Of a stretch of DNA of 64,000 nucleotides, positions 34,443 through 43,307 are shown in pieces. Position 1 is the stretch's first letter, and each line of letters begins with the position of its first letter. The notes under the pieces were generated by a model. That model was given only the letters and a program-made list of their open reading frames with translations. It did no database searches and had not been told where the DNA came from. Origin of the DNA: Celeribacter arenosi (GTDB taxonomy: Bacteria > Pseudomonadota > Alphaproteobacteria > Rhodobacterales > Rhodobacteraceae); contig NZ_BAABDF010000007.1 in NCBI RefSeq assembly GCF_039539485.1, positions 310,001 to 374,000 on the forward strand, given 5' to 3'. The position numbers and the translations under genes are program-made.

Positions 34443-35846
34443 TTGATTATCAACGACATCGCGGATCGTCTCCTGCGCAGTGTGGAAGCCGTGCAGGACG
34501 GTGTGAACGAAGCCCTCTTTGAGCCAGTGATCCGCATCGGCGTCACGGGTCTGAGCCGCGCAGGAAAAACCGTGTTCATCACCTCGCTCGTGGCCAACCT
34601 GATGGACCGCGGTCGCATGCCGCAGTTTTCGCCAGCCACCGCGATCACCGCCGCCTACCTGCAACCACAGCCCGACGACACCGTGCCACGCTTTAACTAC
34701 GAGGCGCATCTGGCCGCCCTGACGGCCACCGATCCGCATTGGCCCGCCAGCACCCGCGCGGTCTCCGAATTGCGCCTGTCTTTCCGCGTGCGCCCGACGG
34801 GTCTGCTCGCGGGGCTTTCCGGGCCGCGCACCGTGCATCTGGACATTGTGGACTACCCCGGCGAATGGCTGCTCGACCTCGGCCTGATGGAAAAAACCTA
34901 CGCCGAATGGTCGGCAGAGGCATTGCAGCGTGCGCAATCGCGAGAACAATCGGCGGAATTTCTCGCCGCTCTTGAGGGTTTCGATGGCAACGCCCGACAT
35001 GAAGAGGCAGGGGCAAAGGCGCTCTCCGAAGCGTTCACGTCCTATCTCAACCGGGCCCGCGCGGCGGGGTATTCCGACTGCACGCCGGGTCGCTTCCTTT
35101 TGCCCGGAGAGTTGGCGGGATCGCCGGTCCTGACCTTCGCGCCCCTTGCGCAGCCCGACGGACCACGCGGGTCCATGGCGCGCGAATTCGCCCGCCGTTA
35201 TGAATCCTACAAACGCGAAGTCGTGCGGCCGTTTTTCCGCGACCACTTTGCCCGTATCGACCGCCAGATCGTTCTCGTCGATGCGCTGGGCGCAATCCAT
35301 GCCGGCCCAAAAGCCGTCGAAGACCTGCGTGAAACCATGGCCGATATCCTGTCCGCCTTCCGCCCCGGACGGGTTGGGCGCATCATGGCGTTGCTGGGAC
35401 AGCATCGGGTCGAAAAGATCCTCTTTGCCGCGACCAAGGCCGATCATATCCACCACACGCAACACGCCCGTCTGACGGCCATTATGGAAGCACTGGTGCG
35501 CGATGCGCGCGACCGCGCCGATTTTGCAGGGGCCAAAACCACGGCGATGTCCATCGCCTCCCTGCGCGCCACCGTCGAGGAAACAGTGAACCATGATGGG
35601 CAGGACATCGACTGTGTGCGCGGCGTCACGGAAGATGGCAAACGCGCCGCCTTTTATCCCGGTGAATTGCCCGAAGATCCCGCACATATCCTCTCGGCCG
35701 CGCGTCAGGGGGCGGAAAAATGGCTCGATGGGGACTACGAGGTCATGCGCTTCAAACCCGCGCCCATGACGCTCAAACCCGGAGAGGGGCCACCCCATAT
35801 CCGCCTCGACCGTGCTGCCGAGTTTTTGATCGGAGACAAGCTATGA
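34443..35846 (+). CDS. ycjX: YcjX-family P-loop protein (DUF463)
   Basis: A 467-residue putative GTP/ATP-binding protein. The P-loop GLSRAGKT lies at residues 36-43, after DIADRLLRSVEAVQDG. Later blocks such as LDIVDYPGEWLLDL (likely Walker B/switch) and LFAATKADHIH (a TKAD-type base-specificity motif) support a G-protein-like fold. I prefer TTG 34443 because AAGGGCAGG lies just upstream and family members start here; ATG 34407 lacks a site. Overlaps ycjF by four bases. Cellular role is not established; in E. coli the pair is linked to the envelope stress (Psp) neighbourhood. Confidence 0.88.
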   Translation: MIINDIADRLLRSVEAVQDGVNEALFEPVIRIGVTGLSRAGKTVFITSLVANLMDRGRMPQFSPATAITAAYLQPQPDDTVPRFNYEAHLAALTATDPHWPASTRAVSELRLSFRVRPTGLLAGLSGPRTVHLDIVDYPGEWLLDLGLMEKTYAEWSAEALQRAQSREQSAEFLAALEGFDGNARHEEAGAKALSEAFTSYLNRARAAGYSDCTPGRFLLPGELAGSPVLTFAPLAQPDGPRGSMAREFARRYESYKREVVRPFFRDHFARIDRQIVLVDALGAIHAGPKAVEDLRETMADILSAFRPGRVGRIMALLGQHRVEKILFAATKADHIHHTQHARLTAIMEALVRDARDRADFAGAKTTAMSIASLRATVEETVNHDGQDIDCVRGVTEDGKRAAFYPGELPEDPAHILSAARQGAEKWLDGDYEVMRFKPAPMTLKPGEGPPHIRLDRAAEFLIGDKL

Positions 35847-36850
35847 CCCGCAAAGGCCCGATCCTGATCGAGTTGGACGATGACGCTGCGGTTCTATCCC
35901 CTGCGAGCGCCGAGCCCGTGCCCGACCTGCCCACCCGCGCGCCCGCCGCGATGGAGCGGGCGGCGGCGCTGGCTGCGCGCAAACCCTCCTCTCTTGTGCG
36001 CTGGTTCTGGCGCACGCTGGGTGCTCTTTTTACCTTCGTGCTCTCGCTGGCCGCCTATGATTTCGTCGCCAGCCTGATCGCGCGCAATGCGATTTTGGGC
36101 TACGCCGCTCTGGCGCTGACCGGCGCGTTCATACTGGTGCTTTCGGCAATTGCGATCAAAGAGCTCTCTGCCTTCGCGGGCCTCAAACGCATCGACACGA
36201 TCCACCGCGCCGCTGTCGAGGCCGTCGCTAACAGCGATGTAAAAGCCGCACGTGCCGTGTCCGACCGCCTTTTGGCCGTCTACGCGAACCGCGATGATAC
36301 CGCATGGGGGCGCGAACGGTTTGCAGAGCGCGCACCAGAAGTGTTTGACGCCGATGGCGTGCTCGAACTGGCGGAGGTCGAAATCCTCGCCCCACTGGAC
36401 GCGCGCGCGCGCCGCGAAGTCGAAGCCGCCGCGCGTCAGGTGGCCACTGTCACCGCACTTGTGCCGATCGCGCTTGCCGATGTCTTCGCTGCGCTGACAT
36501 CGAACCTGCGCATGATCCGCCGCATTGCCGAAGTCTACGGTGGCCGCTCGGGTACGTTGGGATCGTGGCGCGTTACCCGTGCGGTGCTCACCCACCTCGT
36601 GGCAACAGGCGCGGTTGCGGTGGGCGATGACCTAATTCAATCCGTCGCGGGCGGCTCTGTCCTATCCAAACTGTCGCGTCGTTTCGGCGAAGGTATCGTC
36701 AATGGCGCACTTACGGCACGCGTCGGTGTCGCCGCCATAGAAGTGTGCCGTCCATTGCCGTTTTCGCGCGGCAAAATGCCCTCCGTCACCGCATTGGTCA
36801 AACGGGCCCTCACCGGTCTCTTCGATCGCGCGCAAAAGGGCGAAAGCTGA
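35843..36850 (+). CDS. ycjF: YcjF-family membrane protein (DUF697, TIGR01620)
   Basis: A 335-residue inner-membrane protein. A variable N-terminal arm (about 1-55) precedes two helices at about 60-80 and 85-107. The C-terminal part (about 200-330) holds the DUF697 block with VTALVPIALADVFAALTSNLRMIRRIAEVYGGR. The ATG overlaps the ycjX stop (ATGA), so the two are co-translated and presumably act together. Function is not established. Confidence 0.87.
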   Translation: MTRKGPILIELDDDAAVLSPASAEPVPDLPTRAPAAMERAAALAARKPSSLVRWFWRTLGALFTFVLSLAAYDFVASLIARNAILGYAALALTGAFILVLSAIAIKELSAFAGLKRIDTIHRAAVEAVANSDVKAARAVSDRLLAVYANRDDTAWGRERFAERAPEVFDADGVLELAEVEILAPLDARARREVEAAARQVATVTALVPIALADVFAALTSNLRMIRRIAEVYGGRSGTLGSWRVTRAVLTHLVATGAVAVGDDLIQSVAGGSVLSKLSRRFGEGIVNGALTARVGVAAIEVCRPLPFSRGKMPSVTALVKRALTGLFDRAQKGES

Positions 36851-36926
36851 CCTTTACCCCTGCAAATTGCAGGCCTATAAGGTCGCCCATGACCTTTAAG
36901 GCTGACTTGATTATTCGAATTAGCTG

Positions 36927-36956
36927 CCCGGCGCTCTGATCACACGAGCCGCCGGG
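36927..36956 (+). other. Leader hairpin upstream of ileS
   Basis: CCCGGCG-CTC (36927-36936) pairs with GAG-C-CGCCGGG (36946-36956), a ten-pair stem with one bulged base. It lies 67 bases before the ileS start. No U-run follows, and nothing resembling a T-box is visible, so it may simply be a leader structure. The rest of the 173-base gap shows a CTGCAAATTGCAG palindrome at about 36863 and no gene. Confidence 0.35.
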
Positions 36957-37023
36957 ACAAGGCGTATGGAAACACGCGCCGCCTTCGACCATCACAGCCA
37001 ATCCTCCCAAGGACAGAACCGCC

Positions 37024-39939
37024 ATGTGCGCCGAGACGACCACCCCCGACTACAAAAGTACACTTAACCTTCCCAAAACCGACTTTCCGATGCGCGCGGG
37101 CCTGCCCAACCGCGAACCGGGCTGGTTAGAGCGGTGGGCGAAAATCGGGGTGTATGACAAGCTGCGCGCCGAGGCCGGTTCGCGCACACCCTTCGTGCTG
37201 CACGACGGCCCTCCCTATGCCAACGGGCATTTGCACATCGGTCACGCGCTGAACAAAACCATCAAGGACATGATCGTTCGAAGCCATCAGATGATGGGTT
37301 TTGACAGCCGCTATGTGCCCGGATGGGATTGTCATGGTCTGCCGATCGAATGGAAAATCGAAGAGCAGTATCGCAAAAAAGGCAAAGACAAAGACGACGT
37401 GCCGATCGTCGATTTCCGTCAGGAATGCCGCAAGTTCGCCGAAGGCTGGGTCGACATCCAGCGCGAGGAATTCAAACGTCTTGGGATCACCGGCAACTGG
37501 GCCGATCCCTATCTGACGATGAATTTCCACGCCGAGGCTGTGATCGCCGACGAGTTCATGAAGTTCCTGATGAACGGCTCGCTCTATCAGGGCTCCAAGC
37601 CCGTGATGTGGTCGCCGGTCGAAAAGACCGCGCTGGCCGAGGCAGAGATCGAATACCACGATCACAAAAGCCATACGATATGGGTGCCGTTCCGCGTCGT
37701 GTCAGGTGCAACAGGCGATCTGGCCTCGGCCAAGATCGTGATCTGGACGACCACCCCTTGGACGATCCCGTCGAACAAAGCGGTCGCCTATAACCCGACG
37801 ATTTCTTACGGCCTCTATGAGATCACCGACACGCCCGATGAATCCTGGGTGTCGGTCGGCGACAAGTACCTGTTGGCCGACACGCTGGCTGCAGAAACGC
37901 TCGCCAAGGCGCGTCTGGATGACGATCAATGGACACGTGTGCGCGATGTTGCCGGTGATGAACTGGCCGCCCTCACGCTGGCCCATCCGTTCGCCGGTCT
38001 CGACGGGGCCGACGGGTTCTGGGACTACGACGTTCCTATGGTTGATGGCGACCACGTCACCGATGATGCGGGCACGGGGTTTGTTCACACGGCTCCGTCC
38101 CACGGCGCAGATGACTACGAAGTCTTTGTCAAACGCAACTGGATCGACCGCATGACGCATAACGTCGGGGAGGAAAGCGAATTCCTCTCCCACGTGCCGT
38201 TCTTTGCCGGTCTTCGCGTCTTCGACCAGAAGGGCAAAGAAGGCAAAGCCAACGCGGCCGTGATCGACAAACTCGTCGAAGCAGGCGGGATCATCGCGCG
38301 CGGTCGCGTTGCCCACTCCTATCCGCATTCGTGGCGATCCAAAGCCCCCGTGATCTTTCGCAATACGCCGCAATGGTTCGTTGCCGTGGATCGCAAACTC
38401 GACGATGGTATGGGCGAGCATGGCGATACCATCCGCTCGCGTGCGTTGACCTCCATCGACCAGCTCGTGAAATGGACCCCGCAAACGGGACGCAACCGCC
38501 TCTATTCGATGATCGAAGGCCGCCCCGACTGGGTGCTCTCGCGTCAGCGCGCTTGGGGGGTCCCACTCACCTGTTTCACCAAAAAAGATACGCTTCCGAC
38601 CGCCGAGGATTTCCTGCTTCGTGACGACGCATTGAACGCGCGCATCAAAGCGGAGTTCGAAGCGAACGGGGCCGATGTCTGGTACGAGGACGGGTTCAAA
38701 GAGCGCGTGCTGGACGGCATCGCCGATCCGCAGGAATACGATCAGGTGTTCGACGTTCTCGATGTCTGGTTCGACTCAGGATCGACCCATGCCTTCGTTC
38801 TGCGCGATCGCGAAGACGGCACGCCCGATGGTATTGCGGACGTGTACATGGAGGGCACCGATCAACACCGTGGCTGGTTCCACTCTTCGCTTCTGCAGGC
38901 CTGCGGCACCAAAGGCCGTGCGCCCTATAAAAACGTTGTCACGCATGGATTTACGCTGGATGAGAAGGGCATGAAGATGTCCAAATCGCTCGGCAACACC
39001 ATCGTGCCCGAGACGGTCGTCAAACAATACGGCGCCGATATCCTGCGCCTTTGGGTGGCACAGGCGGATTACACAGCGGATCAACGCATCGGCCCTGAAA
39101 TCCTGAAAGGCACTGCCGATAGCTATCGCCGCCTGCGTAACACCATGCGCTTCATGCTCGGCTCACTTTCGGACTTCTCCGAATCCGATCGTGTGTCGGC
39201 GGCGGACATGCCCGAACTCGAACGCTGGGTCCTGCATCGCCTTGCGGAGCTCGACATCACCGTGCGCGAAGGCTACCGGAATTTCGACTTCTCCGGTGTC
39301 TGGCAGGCCGTGTTCAACTTTGCGACCGTGGATCTGTCGGCGTTCTATTTCGACATCCGCAAAGACGCGCTCTATTGCGATGGCGATACCGCACGTCGAC
39401 GCGCCGCGCGCACCGTGCTCGACATCCTGTTCCATCGTTTGACGACATGGCTCGCGCCGATCCTCGTCTTCACCATGGAAGAGATCTGGCTGGAACGTTT
39501 CCCCGGCGACGAAAGCTCTGTCCATCTGGTCGATTTCCCCGAGGCAACGCCCGGTTGGCTCGACGGTGATCTGGCGACCAAATGGACCGGCATCCGCAAA
39601 GTGCGCCGTGTCGTGACCGCAGCTCTCGAAGTGCAGCGTCAGGAAAAGGTCATCGGGGCCTCGCTTGAGGCGGCGCCGGTGGTGCATGTCGAAGACGCGG
39701 CGATCCGCGCGGCATTGGACACTGTTCCCTTCGACGATCTCTGCATCACATCGGATATCACGGTGACCGGCGATCCCGCCCCGGCGGAGGCGTTCCGCCT
39801 GCCCGAAAGCGCAGGTATTGGTGTGGTGTTTGAAAAGGCGGACGGCGAAAAATGCCAACGCTGCTGGAAAATTCTGCCCGATGTCGGCACGCATAGCCAT
39901 GAGGGTGTGTGCGGTCGCTGCGAAGAAGCTCTCGACTAG
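37024..39939 (+). CDS. ileS: Isoleucyl-tRNA synthetase
   Basis: A 971-residue class I synthetase charging tRNA-Ile. The HIGH motif is PYANGHLHIGHALNK (about 60-74) and KMSKS is KGMKMSKSLGN (about 650). An editing domain (CP1) lies between, with WTTTPWTIPSN. The C-terminal zinc site EKCQRCW...CGRCEEAL is complete. Length is normal for the bacterial type. AAGGAC lies nine or so bases before ATG. It is followed by a terminator shared with the convergent pcs gene. Confidence 0.97.
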   Translation: MCAETTTPDYKSTLNLPKTDFPMRAGLPNREPGWLERWAKIGVYDKLRAEAGSRTPFVLHDGPPYANGHLHIGHALNKTIKDMIVRSHQMMGFDSRYVPGWDCHGLPIEWKIEEQYRKKGKDKDDVPIVDFRQECRKFAEGWVDIQREEFKRLGITGNWADPYLTMNFHAEAVIADEFMKFLMNGSLYQGSKPVMWSPVEKTALAEAEIEYHDHKSHTIWVPFRVVSGATGDLASAKIVIWTTTPWTIPSNKAVAYNPTISYGLYEITDTPDESWVSVGDKYLLADTLAAETLAKARLDDDQWTRVRDVAGDELAALTLAHPFAGLDGADGFWDYDVPMVDGDHVTDDAGTGFVHTAPSHGADDYEVFVKRNWIDRMTHNVGEESEFLSHVPFFAGLRVFDQKGKEGKANAAVIDKLVEAGGIIARGRVAHSYPHSWRSKAPVIFRNTPQWFVAVDRKLDDGMGEHGDTIRSRALTSIDQLVKWTPQTGRNRLYSMIEGRPDWVLSRQRAWGVPLTCFTKKDTLPTAEDFLLRDDALNARIKAEFEANGADVWYEDGFKERVLDGIADPQEYDQVFDVLDVWFDSGSTHAFVLRDREDGTPDGIADVYMEGTDQHRGWFHSSLLQACGTKGRAPYKNVVTHGFTLDEKGMKMSKSLGNTIVPETVVKQYGADILRLWVAQADYTADQRIGPEILKGTADSYRRLRNTMRFMLGSLSDFSESDRVSAADMPELERWVLHRLAELDITVREGYRNFDFSGVWQAVFNFATVDLSAFYFDIRKDALYCDGDTARRRAARTVLDILFHRLTTWLAPILVFTMEEIWLERFPGDESSVHLVDFPEATPGWLDGDLATKWTGIRKVRRVVTAALEVQRQEKVIGASLEAAPVVHVEDAAIRAALDTVPFDDLCITSDITVTGDPAPAEAFRLPESAGIGVVFEKADGEKCQRCWKILPDVGTHSHEGVCGRCEEALD

Positions 39940-39960
39940 GGGCTAGGAATTACAAGACAC

Positions 39961-39988
39961 AAAAGAGGGCGCCACGTGCGCCCTTTTT
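39961..39988. terminator. Bidirectional intrinsic terminator between ileS and pcs
   Basis: AGGGCGC (39966-39972) and GCGCCCT (39978-39984) form a stem with loop CACGT. A T-run TTTTT follows on the plus strand, and AAAA-G-A precedes it, giving a U-rich run in the minus reading too. It serves ileS and, since it lies just past the pcs stop, also pcs. Confidence 0.85.
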
Positions 39989-40680
39989 CATGTCGACTGC
40001 TGAACCAATCCGGCAAGCAAAAGGTAGGCCGAGGTCACTGTAAGGACCAGAACGAGAACCTGCGCATCCGCGCCCGCCATGATCGCAGCCGCTGATCCGA
40101 CCCACGCAATCGCCACCGGCAACGTGACCACACGCCACCGTTTTGTGCGCACCGGATGGACAAAGATCAGAGGCGAGAACATCGCAGGCGTGAGCATGGT
40201 GATCACCACCATCATCACCCAAACGGGCGGCGTGAGCGCGAAAAAGACCAGAACCACCATTGACCATGCGCCGGGGAACCCCTCGAACGAGCCATCGGCA
40301 GTCTTCATGCGGCTGTCGGCAAAATAGAGCGCGGAAACCGGCGTGATGACGAGGGCGGCGACCCATCCGGTCCACCCCGGTAAAAGCCCCGATTCAAACA
40401 GCGCAAACACCGGAATAAACACCCATGTCAGGAAATCGATCACCAGATCGAGGATCACACCATCAATGCGGTCCGCGTGCTGTTTCACGTCCACTCGCCG
40501 CGCCAAGGGTCCGTCGAGCGCATCGACCACCATGGAGGCAATGATCCACAGGAACATCGTGTTCCAATCACCCTGCGCGGCCGCAAACGCGGCGAGCATC
40601 GCGAGGGCAGCACCGAGTGCGGTAAACACATGCACACTATAGGCTGTCGCCTGTCGCATTGAAGGGCGGTAAAAACGCAT
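39988..40680 (-). CDS. pcs: Phosphatidylcholine synthase
   Basis: A 230-residue membrane enzyme of the CDP-alcohol phosphatidyltransferase family that joins choline to CDP-diacylglycerol. Motif D53ALDG..AR, then 12 residues, G74...D78...D82, has the longer spacing of Pcs rather than the usual eight, and the following IDFLTWVFIPVFALFESG matches Pcs. Seven or so helices. Several starts are possible (40695, 40680, 40659), none with a clear ribosome site. Phosphatidylcholine is a normal lipid of this group of bacteria. Confidence 0.85.
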   Translation of the reverse strand: MRFYRPSMRQATAYSVHVFTALGAALAMLAAFAAAQGDWNTMFLWIIASMVVDALDGPLARRVDVKQHADRIDGVILDLVIDFLTWVFIPVFALFESGLLPGWTGWVAALVITPVSALYFADSRMKTADGSFEGFPGAWSMVVLVFFALTPPVWVMMVVITMLTPAMFSPLIFVHPVRTKRWRVVTLPVAIAWVGSAAAIMAGADAQVLVLVLTVTSAYLLLAGLVQQST

Positions 40681-40719
40681 GGTTAAGTGATGCAAGGATG
40701 GGGAGCGGCGCGCAAGGTC

Positions 40720-41652
40720 TCAGATCCCTTTTGCACGCGGATGGGCATTTGCGTAAACATCGAGAAGGCGCGCGGTATCGACCGCCGTATAGGCCTGTGT
40801 CGTCGACAGGGACGCGTGGCCGAGCAACTCCTGAATCGCCCGCAGATCACCGCCCGCGTTGAGCAGATGGGTCGCAAAGCTGTGGCGCATCGCATGGGGC
40901 GTGACCGTTGCTGGCAGGCCCAGTTGCAGGCGCGCCGCCTCCGTCACTTTGGAAATCAGACGCGCGTTGAGCGGCCCGCCGCGTTTGCCGCGAAACAGGG
41001 GCGTGTCGTCCGAGAGGTCGAAGGGGCAATGGCGCACATAGTCCGCGACGGCGCGGCGCGCGGCGGGAAGAACCGGCACGATCCGTTCCTTGCCGCCTTT
41101 ACCGCGAATGCGCAGAACCTCACCGATGGGTTGATCCGCGCCCGTCAGTGACAGCGCCTCGGAAATCCGCAACCCGCAGCCATAGAGTAGCGTAACCACC
41201 GCCGCATCGCGCGCGGCGACCCATGGTTCACCGTGCTGCAATTCGACCGTGTCGATCATGTTGCGCGCGGCCTGCGCGGTGAGTGGCCGGGGGAGTTTGC
41301 GCTGATACTTCGGGGCACGGGTGGACAGGATCGCGGTGGCGTCAAACCCTTCGCGTTCCGCCAGCCAACGGGTGAATCCTTTGACCGACGACAGGCTGCG
41401 CGCGAGGGATCGCGGCGCGACACCGCGCCCGCGCTCCTGCGCCATCCATGCCCGCATGTCGGAAATTGTCAGTCGCCCGATCTGGGCCAATCCAAAACTG
41501 CCGCCTTGGTGATGGGCGAGAAATGACAGCCATCCCGCGACATCGCGCTGGTAGGCTTCGATCGTGTTTTTTGCCGCCGCTTTGAGCGCGCGTTCATGGT
41601 CGAGCCAAGCGGACAGTGCATCACGCAAACCGTCCGAAAGTGCGAGGCTCAT
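40720..41652 (-). CDS. xerC: Tyrosine recombinase XerC
   Basis: A 310-residue site-specific recombinase that resolves chromosome dimers at dif with XerD. The N-terminal SAM-like domain is about 10-95; the catalytic set is Arg in YGCGLRISEAL, Lys in GKGGKERIVPV, HxxR in HAMRHSFATHLL, His in LLGHASLSTTQ and Tyr in YTAVD. The ATG at 41652 overlaps the stop of the DUF484 gene (ATGA), the classical arrangement for xerC in proteobacteria. Confidence 0.95.
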   Translation of the reverse strand: MSLALSDGLRDALSAWLDHERALKAAAKNTIEAYQRDVAGWLSFLAHHQGGSFGLAQIGRLTISDMRAWMAQERGRGVAPRSLARSLSSVKGFTRWLAEREGFDATAILSTRAPKYQRKLPRPLTAQAARNMIDTVELQHGEPWVAARDAAVVTLLYGCGLRISEALSLTGADQPIGEVLRIRGKGGKERIVPVLPAARRAVADYVRHCPFDLSDDTPLFRGKRGGPLNARLISKVTEAARLQLGLPATVTPHAMRHSFATHLLNAGGDLRAIQELLGHASLSTTQAYTAVDTARLLDVYANAHPRAKGI

Positions 41653-42371
41653 TCCAGCCAACGGCGCATCAAGCGTTCAAAGACGCTTGCGAAAAAGGTC
41701 AAAAGATCAGTGCCCTGCGCGGCGCGGAACATATTGGGGTCATTGGCGCCAAACACCAAAAGTCCGGGGAGGCGGCCGGGACCGAAATCGAGCCGCATCA
41801 CGGCCTCGGAGCGAATGCCTTCGCCACCTTCGCCGTAAATCACATTGGTCTCGGGCGACACTTGGCGCAGGGTAACGCCCCGCGCAGGCACATTGCGGCC
41901 CAACGTGATGTAGGTGTTCACAAAGGATGGCTCACAGGTCACCAAGACATCGCCAAGGCTTTTGAGGGCAGGGGCTTCGTCCTCGACCCGTGTCTCAAGC
42001 AAAAGACGCACCGCATCCAAACGTAGCGTGTCCGCCACATCAGAACCCAAAGCGCGTAGGAAGTCGGCGAAATCCATCGGTTCCATCAGCGCGAGTACGG
42101 CGCGGTGAATTTGGTTCGTACCCGCGAGATTTTCATAGGCTGCGGCGATGACACCGCGATGCGTGTCCTCGAGCCGGTCAAGCCGCTCTTCGAGGCGGTC
42201 CATCGCAATCCCGCGCAAATCGACGATATTGCTGCCCGAAACCCGTTCGTTTGCCGCAATCAACGCGCGCATAACTTCCGGATCTTCGAGAATCATATCG
42301 GGCGCAGCGATGATCTTTTCGCGCAATTCTTCGGCCAGCGGCGTGATCGCCTGGGGGATTTGGGTGCTCAT
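41649..42371 (-). CDS. DUF484 family protein
   Basis: A 240-residue protein with a helical N-terminus (ILEDPEVMRALIAAN, then a leucine-rich coiled segment around 55-75) and a GAF-like C-terminal domain. DUF484 proteins are routinely encoded just before xerC, and the four-base overlap is kept here. GAGAGG lies before ATG 42371. No function is established; it may help regulate or localise XerC. Confidence 0.85.
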   Translation of the reverse strand: MSTQIPQAITPLAEELREKIIAAPDMILEDPEVMRALIAANERVSGSNIVDLRGIAMDRLEERLDRLEDTHRGVIAAAYENLAGTNQIHRAVLALMEPMDFADFLRALGSDVADTLRLDAVRLLLETRVEDEAPALKSLGDVLVTCEPSFVNTYITLGRNVPARGVTLRQVSPETNVIYGEGGEGIRSEAVMRLDFGPGRLPGLLVFGANDPNMFRAAQGTDLLTFFASVFERLMRRWLE

Positions 42372-42493
42372 ACTGCCTCTCGTGTAGTGGCCGGTTTTCC
42401 GGTCCGTTGGGGCCACTATGCCCCCGAAACCCCGTTTTGATCAATCCCTCGTGGTATCGACGCGCAGGTTCACAAACTCTGTGGCACAGATGC

Positions 42494-42523
42494 AAAACCC
42501 CGCCTCACGGATGAGACGGGGTC
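42494..42523 (-). terminator. Intrinsic terminator after the transaldolase gene
   Basis: On the minus strand ACCCCGTCTCA and TGAGGCGGGGT pair around TCCG, followed by TTTTGC. It lies about 27 bases past the stop codon of the transaldolase-like gene and ends its transcript. Confidence 0.85.
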
Positions 42524-42549
42524 AAAAGCGTAAAAGTTTGGTGCGGCGA

Positions 42550-43203
42550 TCAGAGGATCTTGATGCCCGCGTCTTTGGCGTCCTGAACGAATGTCGCCAG
42601 ACCTTTGTCGGTCAACACGTGGTTGGCCATCGCCTTGATCACGCCCGGAGGGGCGGTAATCACATCGGCGCCGATTTTGGCGCAATCGGAGATGTGGTTC
42701 ACGGTGCGGATCGATGCCGCGAGGATTTCGGTCTCGTAGCCGTAGTTGTCGTAGATCGTGCGGATGTCTTCGATCAGTTCGAGACCGTCCATGTTCAGAT
42801 CGTCAAGACGACCGATAAAGGGCGAGATAAAGGTCGCACCGGCCTTGGCGGCCAACAATGCCTGATTGGCGGAGAAGCACAGCGTCACGTTGACCATTTT
42901 GCCCTCGGAGGTGAAGGTTTTGCACGCCTTCAGGCCGTCGATGGTCAGCGGAACCTTGATGGCAATGTTGTCGGCGATCTGGGCGAGCTTGTTGCCCTCC
43001 GCGATCATGCCTTCGTAATCGGTGGCGACGACTTCGGCGGACACGGGCCCGTCAACGAAATCGCAGATTTCCGCGATCACTTCGAGAATGTCGCGACCCG
43101 ACTTCTTGATCAGCGACGGGTTGGTTGTCACGCCGTCCACAAAACCCATGTCGTTGAGTTCATGGATGGCTTGGACGTCGGCGGTATCGACAAAAAATTT
43201 CAT
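42550..43203 (-). CDS. tal: Small transaldolase / fructose-6-phosphate aldolase family protein
   Basis: A 217-residue class I aldolase of the TalC/FSA subfamily. The start MKFFVDTADVQAIHELNDMGFVDGVTTNPSLI is diagnostic and the Schiff-base Lys83 is in IAIKVPLTIDGL. Members of this size act as transaldolase in the pentose phosphate pathway, while a few are fructose-6-phosphate aldolases; the sequence alone does not separate these. GGAGG precedes ATG. Divergent from priA across 104 bases and followed by a clear terminator, so it is monocistronic. Confidence 0.92.
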   Translation of the reverse strand: MKFFVDTADVQAIHELNDMGFVDGVTTNPSLIKKSGRDILEVIAEICDFVDGPVSAEVVATDYEGMIAEGNKLAQIADNIAIKVPLTIDGLKACKTFTSEGKMVNVTLCFSANQALLAAKAGATFISPFIGRLDDLNMDGLELIEDIRTIYDNYGYETEILAASIRTVNHISDCAKIGADVITAPPGVIKAMANHVLTDKGLATFVQDAKDAGIKIL

Positions 43204-43307
43204 TGGCAGGGCCTCCTGTCGGCTTGTTTCGGCGAAGACATACTGGATGGGCGCTCATTGCGAAAGGGGTTCTGGCGCGGCATTCGCAAAACCCCTATCA
43301 AAACACC

